A DNA stretch of 64,000 nt from contig SWBL01000110.1 in the NCBI GenBank assembly GCA_024195585.1, positions 80,278-144,277 of the forward strand. Direction: 5' to 3'. The first letter of the stretch is position 1. Every line of letters starts with the position of its first letter. A program made the position numbers and the translations under genes. Below, piece by piece: positions 23,355-33,621 of this stretch. Source of the stretch: Aureobasidium sp. EXF-3400 (Eukaryota; Ascomycota; Dothideomycetes; Dothideales; Saccotheciaceae). The notes beneath the pieces were generated by a model. The model saw nothing but the letters and a program-made list of their open reading frames with translations, searched no databases and had not been told where the DNA came from.

Positions 23355-23756
23355 TTATCCGACCTGATGTGAAAAACAAGACATACCATTCTTTCGAGTG
23401 TAACAATCAAAATTGCATAGACACGGACCCAACGAGGAAGCGGCGATCTGTTCGGTGACGAAAGGAAGAACCTGAGTCTGGAAGGTACAGAACAACATGT
23501 CAAATTCGAAGAAGCGGAAGACTTCCGCGGGAACTTGATGCCAAATGGTGGGGAAAGTGTCGTCTCAGAATCTGGGGCCCCAATAGCGCGCCAAAGCAAC
23601 GATCGCCAGGACGGTAGTTGTGACTTGCAGCATTCTGCGTGTTGCGCCCTGTCAAGATCCTCCAAGTCCGAGGATAAGGAGAAAGCAAATCCGAGTAACC
23701 GAGAGCTTTCGCAACTGCCGTCCAAAGGCCAAGTCAGAAGTCGTTGTTGTGCCCAT
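23355..23756 (-). pseudogene. Degenerate reading frame of unknown family upstream of the P450 gene
   Basis: From ATG at 23756 the minus frame reads 134 codons with two TGA interruptions (23652-23654 and 23565-23567) and ends at TAA 23355-23357. The translated text looks protein-like: a hydrophobic ICFLLILGLGGS segment, then VLAIVALARYWGPRF, then VFRFFEFDMLFCTF. It could be the relic of a membrane protein. One TGA could derive from TGG and the other from CGA by C-to-T change, as repeat-induced mutation or drift would give. I recognise no family, and the frame may be accidental. Confidence 0.2.
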
Positions 23757-23858
23757 GCAACCTCCTGTAACACCACGGCAGTTGCAAGATGGCCCATTGC
23801 CGAAAGCTGCATCTTGCTAGTATCTTGACAGAGTATTGGTGTAAACAGCTGTAGAACA

Positions 23859-23863
23859 TATAA
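23859..23863 (+). promoter_or_regulatory. TATA-like element of the P450 gene
   Basis: TATAA occurs in ACATATAAGC about 165 bp upstream of the ATG at 24029 and just upstream of CT-rich leader sequence. Position and context suit a core promoter; there is no transcript evidence. Confidence 0.4.
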
Positions 23864-23910
23864 GCTGCCTGCTGCAACTTGAAGATCAGAATACTATCTC
23901 TTGTGCATCA

Positions 23911-23940
23911 CTCTTCCACACTCTTCCACACTCTTCCTCA
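23911..23940 (+). repeat. Three tandem CT-rich 10-mers in the P450 leader
   Basis: The unit CTCTTCCACA is repeated twice exactly and a third time as CTCTTCCTCA. Such pyrimidine-rich tracts are common just before transcription or translation starts of highly expressed fungal genes. Confidence 0.7.
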
Positions 23941-24028
23941 TCTCATTCTCTTCAACTGAGTCTATCCACACCATATTACCAACCTATCATTACCTCCACA
24001 CGCCGAGCATCTTGAAGTTTAACACATC

Positions 24029-25667
24029 ATGATCATCGGCGAGCTACTGCCGCTTCTGGTGGCATACTGGCCAATCGTGCTTGCTGCATCAGCAGCCGCA
24101 TACCTTCTAAACAACAAATTCTACAAAGGCCTGAACAAATACCCTGGTGCTCCGCTAGCAGCCTACACAAACTGGTGGCGCTTCTTCGAAGTATGGGGCC
24201 AGAAGTCAGAGTACACGCATAGGGAACTGCACAAGAAGTATGGAGACATTGTCAGACTTGGCCCTAATGTTTTGTCATTTGCCGACCCTAAGGCTATCAA
24301 GACCATCTATGGTTTGAACAAGGGTATGACCAAGTCGGACTTCTACCCCGTTCAGCAAGCTGTTTCCAAGGGCAAGCGTCTGCAATCGCTGTTCTCGACC
24401 ACCTGGGAGGATTACCACGCCAAGTACAGAAGATGTGTCAACGGTGCTTTTGCCATGTCCTCGCTGGTCGAGTACGAGCCTCTGGTCGATAGCACAACCG
24501 ATGTTTACATTGAGCGCACCAAGGAGCTCTACTGCGGAGAAAAGGCACAGAGATGTGATTTCACCCGCTGGTTGCAATTCTATGCCTTTGATGTCATCGG
24601 CGAGTTGACTTGGAGCAAGCGTCTGGGTTACATTGAGAAGGACGAAGATGTCGATGGCATCATTGCCTTCTTGAACAGATTCCTCTCTTACGCCGCACCC
24701 GTAAGTGACTCTGTACTTATATCCTTATTTGATGGCCACTAACAATATTTTCCAGATTGGTCAAATGCCTTTCCTTGATCTTCTCCTTGAGAAGAACCCT
24801 CTCAAGCTTCAACTGGAGAAGTGGGGTATCAACAAGAAGGTTTTCCCTGTCACCAAGTTCGCACTCGACCGCTCAGGTGAGCGCAAAGACGAGATGCAAA
24901 AGGTCCGCGAGACTGGAATCGTAGAGAAGCGCCCTGGCCGTGGTATCGACCTCCTTACCAAGTTCAACCAAGCTCAACACGACCACCCCGAGTTCATGAC
25001 TGATGCTCAAGTATTGGCGGCATCGACGAGCATGGTGTTTGCTGGAAGCGAGACCACTGCTATCAGTTTGAGCAGTGTCTTCTACCACTTGGTCAGACAC
25101 CCTAAGGTCTACGCAAAGCTGATGCAAGAGCTCGACGAGGCAGCTGAAACCGGTGCAATCCAACAACGCGAGAACAACAAGGTCTCCTGGGCAGAGAGTC
25201 AGAAGCTGCCTTACCTTGACGCTGTCATCCAAGAATCATTCCGCATGCACCCTGCCGCTGGTCTGATCCTCGAACGTATCACTCCCAAGCAAGGCATTGA
25301 GATCTGTGGCGAGCACATCCCCGGCGGCGTCATCGTTGGTTGTAACTCTTGGGTCCTGCACCGTCGCCCCGAAATCTTCGGCGCAGACGTCGACACATTC
25401 AGACCCGAGAGATGGATTGAGGCCGATGCTATGAAGCTCAAGGAGATGAAGGCCACCATGTTCCAATTCGGCGCCGGCGCTAGAACATGCATTGGCAAGA
25501 ACATCAGCTTGTTGGAAATCTACAAGTTGGTGCCCACTTTCCTGAGAACTTTCGAGATCGAGATGGATTGTGACGACTGGAAGACGAGAAATGCATGGTT
25601 CGTTCGCCAGAGCGAGTTCTACACAAACTTCAAGTTGAGAAACGTGCCTCGCGAGGTTCCTGTATAG
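24029..25667 (+). CDS. Cytochrome P450 monooxygenase (pisatin-demethylase-like)
   Basis: Two exons, 24029-24700 and 24756-25667, flank a 55-bp intron and encode 527 residues. A single N-terminal membrane anchor occupies about residues 8-27. The I-helix oxygen-binding motif AGSETTA is near residue 320, the ExxR motif ESFR near 384, FRPERW near 430, and the heme loop FGAGARTCIG carries the cysteine ligand near 469. All key residues are intact. The sequence resembles the large fungal family containing pisatin demethylase and other benzoate- or polyketide-modifying enzymes, which sit on the ER and use a P450 reductase. The substrate cannot be read from sequence. It is co-oriented with the GST gene 211 bp downstream and divergent from the MFS transporter. 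Confidence 0.92.
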
Positions 25668-25878
25668 ATCAGATAGCGAATTTGTAATGATACCCAAGTC
25701 CTAACGATATCAACATACTCTGAGTGATCGTTGTCACGTCTCTATAGGGCCTCGGCCACCAACCGTTGAAACCTTGATGGCAACCCCGCTCTCCCTCTGC
25801 TTGGGACATACACTGTATATCAACCCCACACTCCCTGACTCTTGTCAAAGTCAAGAATCGATTCAGTAAAGAAACACC

Positions 25879-26585
25879 ATGCCAGACATTACACTGTACT
25901 TCTTGCAGGCTTCGCGTTGCATTCGCACAGTCTGGCAACTCGAAGAACTAGGTCTCGATTACAAAGTCGAGTTCACAGAACGTGAGAACGGAAAAGCCCC
26001 TCAACACTTCAAGGACAACTCTGGCGATGCATTGGGCAAGTTCCCTTTGCTCAAAGATGGAAACCTGACAGTAGCAGAAAGCGGTGCCATCGCTGAGTAT
26101 GTCGAAATCTTGAAGGTCTACTCGTGTGTTGAGATTGCTGATGGAGATACAGATACTTGTGCGAGAAATACGACACCTCGAACAAACTGCTTCCTACAGA
26201 CTCGGCCACACGCGTGCAGTGTCTTCGCTGGCTCCATGCATCGGAAGCCACGTATGCGCTGCACGCACTAGCCATCCTCTACACGCGCTGGTTCGGCGCC
26301 GACAATCCAGCCGCAGCCGAGAAGATTGAAGAAGGCATGGCAGTGAACGTGTGCAAAGACATGGACTTCCTAGAGGCACATTTGAGCAAGGGCAACGTAA
26401 GATTCTTGGTCGGGGATAGTGTGACCGTGGCTGATTGCATGATGCTGTTCTCGGCACAATTCATTTTGACGAGGCAGTTGGGGACCAAGGGAAAGGAGTG
26501 GGAGAGGATCGAGAGGTGGATTGCCGACTGTGAGAACACGGAGAGCTACAAGCGCGCTGTCCAGAAGACAGGCCATAAACTGTAG
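25879..26585 (+). CDS. Glutathione S-transferase
   Basis: Two exons, 25879-26096 and 26153-26585, with a 56-bp intron, encode 216 residues. The N-terminal thioredoxin-like domain begins MPDITLYFLQASRCIRTVW and contains GKFPLLKDG, then VAESGAIAEYLCEKY, the conserved SNAIL/TRAIL-like glutathione-binding region. The intron splits exactly within this segment, and splicing restores EYLCEKY. The helical C-terminal domain includes GDSVTVADCMM, a conserved N-capping-box region. GSTs conjugate glutathione to electrophiles or reduce peroxides. The close downstream position behind the P450 is consistent with phase I and phase II detoxification, though linkage alone does not prove it. Confidence 0.9.
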
Positions 26586-26850
26586 ATTCCTGCCATGAAC
26601 AGCCGCAAATAAACATCAGATGATATATCAACATTTCGCTGCACCGAGAATCGATGCGACAAGGTGGAAGCACGAAAGTCAGCATGATGTCTGTTTTGCC
26701 AGGGTCTCGAAGCTCCCCCCACTCGCGCCAAGCCTCTTTCCAAATGAGACCACGAGATTGCGGACCCCTCATCAGACCTTCTCTCCTCTTTCCATCTACC
26801 AAATCACACCTTATTCCACAAACCTCTTTCTACCAAATCCAACCGTCAAC

Positions 26851-27275
26851 ATGGTCGCCCAAACCGCTGCATTCAAGAAGGCCGTCGAGGACAGCCGTAA
26901 GCTCAAGGCCAAACCCTCGGATGACGAGCTCCTCCAGGTACGAGAGCAGTGGCTTCAAGTAAAGGAGAGACACGAGACTGATTCAGTGGTACAGCTTTAC
27001 GGACTGTTCAAGCAGGGTACCCAGGACCCTCCGATTGAGTCCTCTGACAAGCCCGGCATGTTCGACCTCAAGGTAACACCTACACTCTCTATACACAACA
27101 GAGATCCGCCCTCCAAGAAGAACAAGTTGCTGACACGTCTCTTCCACAATAGGGCAAGGCCAAGAGAAACGCATGGCAGAAGCTCGTCGACGAGGGTGTC
27201 ACCCCCGAGGATGCCCAGAAGAAGTACGTCGCTCTCGTCGAGTCGCTCAAGAAGAAGCACGGTTACTCTGGTTAA
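26851..27275 (+). CDS. acb1: Acyl-CoA-binding protein
   Basis: Three small exons (26851-26937, 26995-27072, 27153-27275), with introns of 57 and 80 bp, encode 95 residues. The fold's signature residues are present: the LLQLYGLFKQ helix, GMFDLKGKAKRNAW, and the Tyr-Val helix near KKYVALVESLKK. The length is close to the usual 86-100. The protein binds long-chain acyl-CoA esters in the cytosol and supplies them for lipid synthesis and transport. The first intron reads openly in frame, so splicing was chosen on the donor GTACGA, the acceptor ACAG and family length. Confidence 0.93.
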
Positions 27276-27511
27276 ATAACGACTTTTTTTCGTCCGTCGA
27301 AATACCCTTCTATCATGAATAAAGAGAAGCAATACCATATCATATTCTGCATAATACTTCCCCTTGCTTGGTCGTCGTCCTCGCGTGTTTCGTCTTTTCA
27401 GCCATACGAGCATACTAGCCAGCCTCAATCAGCCGAGCTACAGAGCCTTGGAGCCATCCTCGATGCAACAGACGTCATTCGTCAGCTATAGCGAAGCCCC
27501 AAATACCGTCA

Positions 27512-29164
27512 TCACACCCTTGGGTTGTACGTTTGCCACTTGAGACCCTTCCAGTCGGGTTCATCGTGCGGCCTTTCTGCACACCACGGCACCTCGTTCC
27601 CAGCATATGGTGCAAGCGGCAGATCGTATGGCATTCTCACACCAATCAACTTGTTGAACCCTTCTGAGGTCGTGTTCACGTCAGGATTGTCTTTCTTGAA
27701 GACAGGCACCATAGAAGCTTTCTCTCCTTCGCCAGCAAGCCACTGTGGACACACGAGGACACCAATTTCGAAGCTCGCGATGTTGACTTCTCGGTTCTTG
27801 TTTGCCATCTCGCCCCAGGCCTGTTTCGACAGGTTGGCTGATGTCACCAATGTCCAATCAATCTTGTGGCAGTCGTTGTCGGAGAATCTGATGAAGGTCT
27901 TGATGTGTGGTGCAGCACGACGACGATCTGCTCGTTGCACTTCGTTTCGGTCTCCGTTCGTGTCACCTGCCCAAGTGCACAGAAGCGGCTTCATGTAGCT
28001 CAACTGCTTTTTCTGTATGTCCGAGTCCAGCTTCATGTGTATCGAGCTTCCAGATTGGTAGCCATCTAACGAGCGACGAATTTCATCAGCAGTAGGGAAG
28101 ATGACCCGAACCGATGCTGCTTCAGACTTTGGTTGCTGCTCCTTAGTAGTCGTTCTTAGAACATCGAAAAAGCCATTCAACCATTTTTCATACAAAGTAC
28201 CGATCGATGATATCTGGACATTGATCCGAGCCCTGCTTGCTGGTGTAGTAGCCGGGACTTCTTCCAGGACTCGCTCTAGACCAGGCCAGCCCCAGAGGCT
28301 TTGTTTACTGTTGGCGGTGATTGTGCCGATTTGCTGTTTACCGGGCACACTTGCAACAAGGGCGGCCTTGACAGAAGAGAAATCGTACTTCTTGAGCTGG
28401 TCAACCAGGGGACGGGTGGGATCTCTGAACTTGCTTTTGTAGCCTTGCAGGTAGTTGAGCAGCTCTCGCTTGAACCGAGCACCAGAGCCTATGGGAGCTT
28501 CCGATGTTTCGTTGTCTGTACCTGACAAGGGTAGGAGTGGTGACCGCCAGACTGCCTGGGTAAGATTCGTCCAGTCTTGGGATATCATGTTGGCTGTGTG
28601 GATGATGACCTGTGCGGTATCGTCATGCCGAATCAATATCATCATCTTGGAATGGTGGGTTCCGAAGGCTGGTAGCCAGATGTACATTGTTTCAACATTC
28701 GGATACTTCTTTGCCGTAGCCTCGAGGTTGAGACGAGAAGGATCGTTCTGCTTGTGAAAGCCATGGATGATTTTGGTCTGTACCGTGTTACGAACATCTC
28801 CGTCAAGGTGGCTCATAATAAAATCGATATCCAAAAGGAAGTTGAACTGCCATTGCTCTTTAATCATAGGATCCCCGAGAATGTCCGAGAGTGTGACTGT
28901 ATCGACATTTGCTGAGGCTGGCAAGTCACGAATTCTGGTCAATTGGAACGGCGAAGGTTGTGTACTTGTAGGTTCTTCTTGTTGCTTTTCTTTGCCTTTG
29001 TTGCGTGCAAGAGGAGGAGGGCTGATGGGTTTGATGGTTGATGGAGCGAGGTCGGCAGGCCAATTCCAGCTGTACTCATCTTTTGGCGGTGATTCAGTGC
29101 TCGCGGTGGACTCACTGAGGCGGGCTTTTTTTCTTGGCCGATCACTTTCTGAAAAGTCAGCCAT
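27512..29164 (-). CDS. tdp1: Tyrosyl-DNA phosphodiesterase 1
   Basis: This is a single exon of 550 residues. It belongs to the phospholipase D superfamily. The first catalytic HxK is in FGTHHSKMM (H171 and K173), and the second is PHIKTFIRF (H420 and K422) followed by SANLSKQAWG, which holds the conserved Asn near 444. Tdp1 removes stalled topoisomerase I peptides and other 3' adducts from DNA in the nucleus. The N-terminal 80 residues are disordered and basic (RPRKKARL), likely a nuclear signal. The ATG at 29164 is the first in frame. Confidence 0.95.
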   Translation of the reverse strand: MADFSESDRPRKKARLSESTASTESPPKDEYSWNWPADLAPSTIKPISPPPLARNKGKEKQQEEPTSTQPSPFQLTRIRDLPASANVDTVTLSDILGDPMIKEQWQFNFLLDIDFIMSHLDGDVRNTVQTKIIHGFHKQNDPSRLNLEATAKKYPNVETMYIWLPAFGTHHSKMMILIRHDDTAQVIIHTANMISQDWTNLTQAVWRSPLLPLSGTDNETSEAPIGSGARFKRELLNYLQGYKSKFRDPTRPLVDQLKKYDFSSVKAALVASVPGKQQIGTITANSKQSLWGWPGLERVLEEVPATTPASRARINVQISSIGTLYEKWLNGFFDVLRTTTKEQQPKSEAASVRVIFPTADEIRRSLDGYQSGSSIHMKLDSDIQKKQLSYMKPLLCTWAGDTNGDRNEVQRADRRRAAPHIKTFIRFSDNDCHKIDWTLVTSANLSKQAWGEMANKNREVNIASFEIGVLVCPQWLAGEGEKASMVPVFKKDNPDVNTTSEGFNKLIGVRMPYDLPLAPYAGNEVPWCAERPHDEPDWKGLKWQTYNPRV

Positions 29165-29592
29165 TGGAAATTGTGCTGGTATGTTGGTTGGTCAGTGTTG
29201 TGGTTTGAATCTCAAATTAGGTTTGTTGTTGAGGTAGGTGACCCTGTCAGCTTCGTGGCTGCCTGGCTGAACAATGTCCAAGTCGCGCCTTCTTCGTACT
29301 TTCACATGAGAGGGATACAACGATTTCAACACTCATGAGCCCAACACAGTTTATGTGCAGTCCACAAGACAAATAAAGGGTAGACCCAAATATTGGTAGA
29401 AGTAATCAGCTCGATTATCTCTGTATTATCTACCATGACTTTTGCCGTCTATCTTCGTCCAGATGCCTGTACCATCCATGCTATGAGTCGAGAAAGAAAA
29501 AGAAAAGAAGAAAGGGGAATCAACGCCTCATAAAACCATATCGCTTGCGATAACATCAAACATGTATTGATGTAAATGTACACCAGGTACAT
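29165..29592. other. Intergenic region, no gene seen
   Basis: The promoter of TDP1 and the 3' flank of the SDR gene lie here. The last 150 bp are AT-rich, as usual for a fungal 3' UTR. No other feature was recognised. Confidence 0.45.
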
Positions 29593-30461
29593 TTATTGGG
29601 AAGAACCACCGGAGATGGTGATGACCTGGCCGTTAACCCAGTTGCCGTCTCCGCTGGCAAGGAAAGCCACCACACGGGCGACGTCCTCGGGGACGGCACA
29701 GCGGCCAAGAGGGCAGTGGTCGGCCATGAGCTTCTCGATCTTCTCGGCGGGCCATTCAGGAGTACCACCGGGGATGTAGTGCTATACGATAGTTAGCGTC
29801 GAGCTATCAGAAGAGTCAAATATCAAAAACTTACCCAAGCGTTGGAGGTGAACATGTCCGACTTGATACCACCGGGGGCAACACCGTTGACAGTGATACC
29901 ACGCTTACCGAAATCGGTAGCGAAGGCCTTGATCATACCGATAACAGCCATCTTGGAAGCGTTGTAAAGAACGTGGTCGCGGACACCAAGAAGACCGGCA
30001 GCGATAGAGGACATGAGGATCAAACGACCGTTGTCCTCGAGGTGCTTCCAGGCAGCTTGACCAACAAAGAACTGGGCGCGAGCGTTCAGGTTGAAGACGT
30101 GGTCATACTTCTCCTCAGTGATCTCCTCGGTCTTGTCCCAGGACTCGGTACCGCTGTTGGACATGACAATATCGATCTTGCCAAAGTGCTTCTTGGTCTC
30201 CTGGAACAGACGCTCAATTTCAGAGACCTTGCTGACATCGGCCTGGATGGCGATGGCCTTGGCACCGCTGCCAGTGGCCTCAATCTCTTTCACGACCTCG
30301 TCAGCGGAGGCCTTGCTGCTCTGGTAGTTCACAACAACGCTGGCACCGCGCCTTCCGAGCTCAATGGCACAACCACGACCGATACCACGGCCAGCACCGG
30401 TGATGAGGGCGACCTTTCCGTGGAGGGAGGCAGTAGGAACAGTGACGACGCCTTGAGACAT
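29593..30461 (-). CDS. Short-chain dehydrogenase/reductase (hydroxynaphthalene-reductase-like)
   Basis: Two exons, 29835-30461 and 29593-29781, with a 53-bp intron, encode 271 residues. The NADP-binding motif TGAGRGIG is at residues 21-28, with ELGRRGASVVVNYQ after it. The catalytic Ser lies in MSSIAAG, and Tyr and Lys in LYNASK. The C-terminus ends GNWVNGQVITISGGSSQ. The enzyme is closest in style to tetra/trihydroxynaphthalene and versicolorin reductases, which reduce polyketide naphthols in melanin or toxin pathways. However, the substrate-loop residues (MSNSGTESWDKTEE, AWHYIPGGTPEW) differ from canonical melanin enzymes, and no polyketide synthase is nearby. A role outside melanin is at least as likely. 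Confidence 0.88.
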
Positions 30462-31633
30462 TATGTTGGATTCGAGATGTGATGTAAAGATTGGGTTTTG
30501 GGATGATGGTGATGTAGCGAGTGTTGAAAGTAGATGTGATGATGGAAATATAGGAACCAGTAGAACGTGGACTCACCAGCCATTAAGTATCACTTACCTA
30601 CGTTGAGCTCTACCACCACGAATACTCGAAACAGTTGTTCTATCCAGGTCCCGACACAACGAGGGCCGAAGTGTTGAAAGTCGAGGTGGGGAGCCGAGAT
30701 GTTTGAGAGACCGAGCACAGCGTTTCGAAGCCCCGAAGCGGAGCGGACGGGGACGCCCTCAGGCACAGCGGACGTGAGACATGTCTTCCTGGGCAAAAGT
30801 CCGACGATGGATGATGAGCATTGATCTTTCGGTTGCGCCAAAATAGATGCCGTCGGAGAATATTTCATGCAAGACGACGATCTTGTCCGTTCGGTTGGCA
30901 GGGGCCGCAGGGTAGAGTTGGTGAGGCAGCTTTTCTAATCAGGTGCGGGGCTGTCTGTGGCTGGCTGGCTCACAGCCTTGAAGTGTACGAGTACGAGGGC
31001 TGGAGCGAAATTCCTTTCTACCACCCAACGATTACATGTTCATAATGTCGTGGCGAGCGAAAGATCCAGAATGATGGCAGACAAATTCCATTCTGAGTAT
31101 TGTCTTGAAGCACCTATTATCAGCCTGCCTACTTCATGCTTCGACCATTATGAACACCATGGTGGTGCAGCCTTGCTTCAACTCGTCCTTCCAAATGCAC
31201 TTTCCTGGACTCCGAGCAATGGCTACCATCCCAAACATCTCCCCAGTATGCATGAACAACGAAGAGAATCAGCCAAGGAAGCAAAAAAAGAAAAACGAAA
31301 AGAAAAAGCAGAAAGGAAAATGGTAGAAACGCTACCGATAGGCTTGCGTGTTCTACATGTGAATATTAAGTGCTCATTTCGTCGTGGCATCGTGGTAAAA
31401 ATCGCCTTCCAAAACAATCCTGCCAGAGACGACTGGAGCTAAGGGAAGCATGCTTGTCGCTATACCAAATCAAATCAGTTTGTCAGCTTCAGAGCAAAGA
31501 AAAAAAGAAGGCCAGTAAACAACAGTGTTGTTTAGGTCAGGGCAGCCTTGAGGGTATCGTTTCGAAAGCCAGTATCAACCCGGTAACGCCAAAGGATAAA
31601 AATTGTTCGATCACAAAGACTTGTGTGCATTCA
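30462..31633. other. Intergenic region, no gene seen
   Basis: This is the upstream region of the SDR gene and the 3' flank of the cyclin B gene. A purine-rich run near 31280-31320 (many A and AG) gives a lysine-rich open frame that looks compositional rather than coding. Confidence 0.4.
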
Positions 31634-33621
31634 TCACCAGCCTTTGTAACCGATAGAGGTGGCACGCTGGTAGACGGGAAGCTTGAAACCCTTCTTCATC
31701 TCAGTCTGGACGAAGAGAGATGCGCGCTTGAAGCGGCGGTCCTGGTACTTGTGGAAAACGGCGTTGTGGTGCACATCAGGAGTCTCGCAACACTCAACCA
31801 TGACAGCCAAGAGTTGACGGATCTGTGCATAGGTGTAGTTGGAGTAGTAGACGTGAGCCTGCGTCCATTCGCCTTTGCGCAACATCAGGCGGGCAAGGCA
31901 GTGGGCGCCTGCAGCCAGGAAGCTCGGCGTGCAGCCAACAAAGCGTTCGTCCATGATGGTGATCTCCAGGAAGTACTTTGCCAAGGTTCTGGTCTCGAGG
32001 TCGTAGTCGTCGGCCTTGCTGATACGGCGCAGGAAACTCATGGGACCGGGCCAGCCAAGCTCAAAGGAGAGCATGCTGAGCATGTAACGTTCAGCCTTGA
32101 GAATCTCATCTTGAGTATAGCCTCCATCAACCATGTAAACGACCTCCTGGACCGAGGGACAATTGACTTCCTCGTACTTTGCGGCAAGGAAGATGGCAGT
32201 GGCACCGACGAGCTGGAGCTTGCCTAGTGAGATGACCTTGCAGGAAAGGAAACGGTCAATGTAGTTGACAGCCAGGAACAGAGTCTCAGGCAAGAGGGTG
32301 AAACGTGTGTGGACCTGGATCATCCAATCCATGAGCACGGACCGCATCGACCATTGACATTCGTTCTGGTAATCCATGTAGTGTGCATTTGGGCGCATGC
32401 GTTCCTGCTTGGTATTAGCAACTCGAAGTCTGACAAGTAATAGGATTCAAACACACCTCGAGAGTGCGCATGTACTCAAAGATTTCATCACCATACTCGG
32501 CTACCATTGATGTATCCCATTGATCGTCCTCAATGTCCTCGGCGGTACGTGTATTCTCGACAACTTGCCTGGCCTCCTCGATCTCTCTCAATGTCTTGGC
32601 AGTATGCTTTGGGCACAATACGACTGTGGCTCCTCCAGTTGTATTGTCTGTGACACCTCCTCGCGTCACTGTTTGGCTTCCTTCGTAGAGCTCCTCCTCA
32701 TAGTCCTCTTCGTATTCATCGTCGTTGACGGTCATCAACGACTGGCTTAACACGACGACCTTCTCCTCAGTCTCCGGCGCAAACTGCTCCAGCGCGTTGG
32801 TATCCACGATGACTGCCTCCTGGCTGGTTAGGACTTGAGGCGGCTGGACAGTTGCAACCGCAGTCTCCTCCTGGGTATTGTCGACGACAGTGACTTGTTG
32901 CTGAATCTTGACTTCGTCAAGAGCGGCCTCGGGTACAGGTTCTGTCTCGCCAACGGCGATCTCGTCGACAGTGGGTGCAGCTAAGTCTCTGAGAACCGGT
33001 GCGCTCTTTTTCGGTTGAACTTTGCTAATGGTAGGGAGGGCAGCGGTAGGTGCAATAGAGGTAGTGATGCTCTTGACAGCGAGAGGCTTCTGGGCAGGCT
33101 TTGAAAGCACGAGAGGGTCGAGGTAAATGGCAGCTGCCTTGCCATTGTCATGTGCCTTCACAGCATCATCTGCCAGGGGAGCTGTCCTGATGGTGTTGCT
33201 CACATCGGCAAAGACAGCACGCTTGGCACCAGGACGCACAGCACCGTTCTGCATCAGGGTAGGGAGGGTGGTGGATGACTTGTTGCGCTGGTGAGTACTC
33301 TTGGCCGTGACTGGATGCGAAGGAAGAGCGTTCTCGTCATGGACGCGCAGAGGGCGTTGGGGTCTCTGGGGCTATCTGAGGTTAGCAATGGACTCGAAGG
33401 ATGCTTGTGAATTCAGGTTTGGAGAGAGTGTTTTTAAAGCATGAAAGTAGCATGTGGTTACACGTGTTGGTGGACGTGTTGGAGACATGCAAGGGCAAAA
33501 GCGGCATAATTGTTACAGCAAAACAAACAAAGCAGTGGAAGGTTGCATCTTGAAAAAGAAGCATAGAAAGATGCGGGATTATGTGCAGAAAACCGAGTAT
33601 CAATATTACCTTTGCATCCAT
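31634..33621 (-). CDS. G2/mitotic B-type cyclin (NimE/Clb-like)
   Basis: Three exons fit: 33610-33621 (MDAK only), 32457-33371 and 31634-32404. The first intron is 238 bp (33372-33609), by far the longest in the window, and the second is 52 bp. The protein has 565 residues. Cyclin N-box residues are clear from about 320: NECQWSMRSVLMDWMIQVH, then LFLAVNYIDRFLS and AAKYEEVNCPSV. A cyclin C-box follows. The destruction box appears as RAVFADVSN near residue 55, with F in place of the usual L. B cyclins bind Cdk1 and drive entry into mitosis; they are destroyed by the APC/C. The four-codon first exon is supported by a good donor (AAG-GTAATA) and restored frame. Confidence 0.88.

Larger units (their letters stand above)
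22069..24028. other. Divergent promoter region between the MFS gene and the P450 gene
   Basis: This is nearly 2 kb between divergent genes. It holds a degenerate minus-strand frame at 23355-23756 and a TATA element plus CT-rich repeats next to the P450 start, listed separately. The segment 22100-22800 holds nothing I recognise. Confidence 0.45.

Noticed and set aside
22912..23367. A 151-codon plus-strand frame in the MFS-P450 interval
   Set aside because: Its composition is not protein-like, it has no motif, and it overlaps other equally open frames.
29593..30461. Firm call as melanin trihydroxynaphthalene reductase
   Set aside because: Core SDR motifs match, but substrate-loop residues differ and no melanin polyketide synthase is near. 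Only a family-level name is justified.
31370..32227. A 285-codon open frame on the plus strand
   Set aside because: It is the antisense shadow of the cyclin B cyclin-box exon, and the true gene is certain from motifs.
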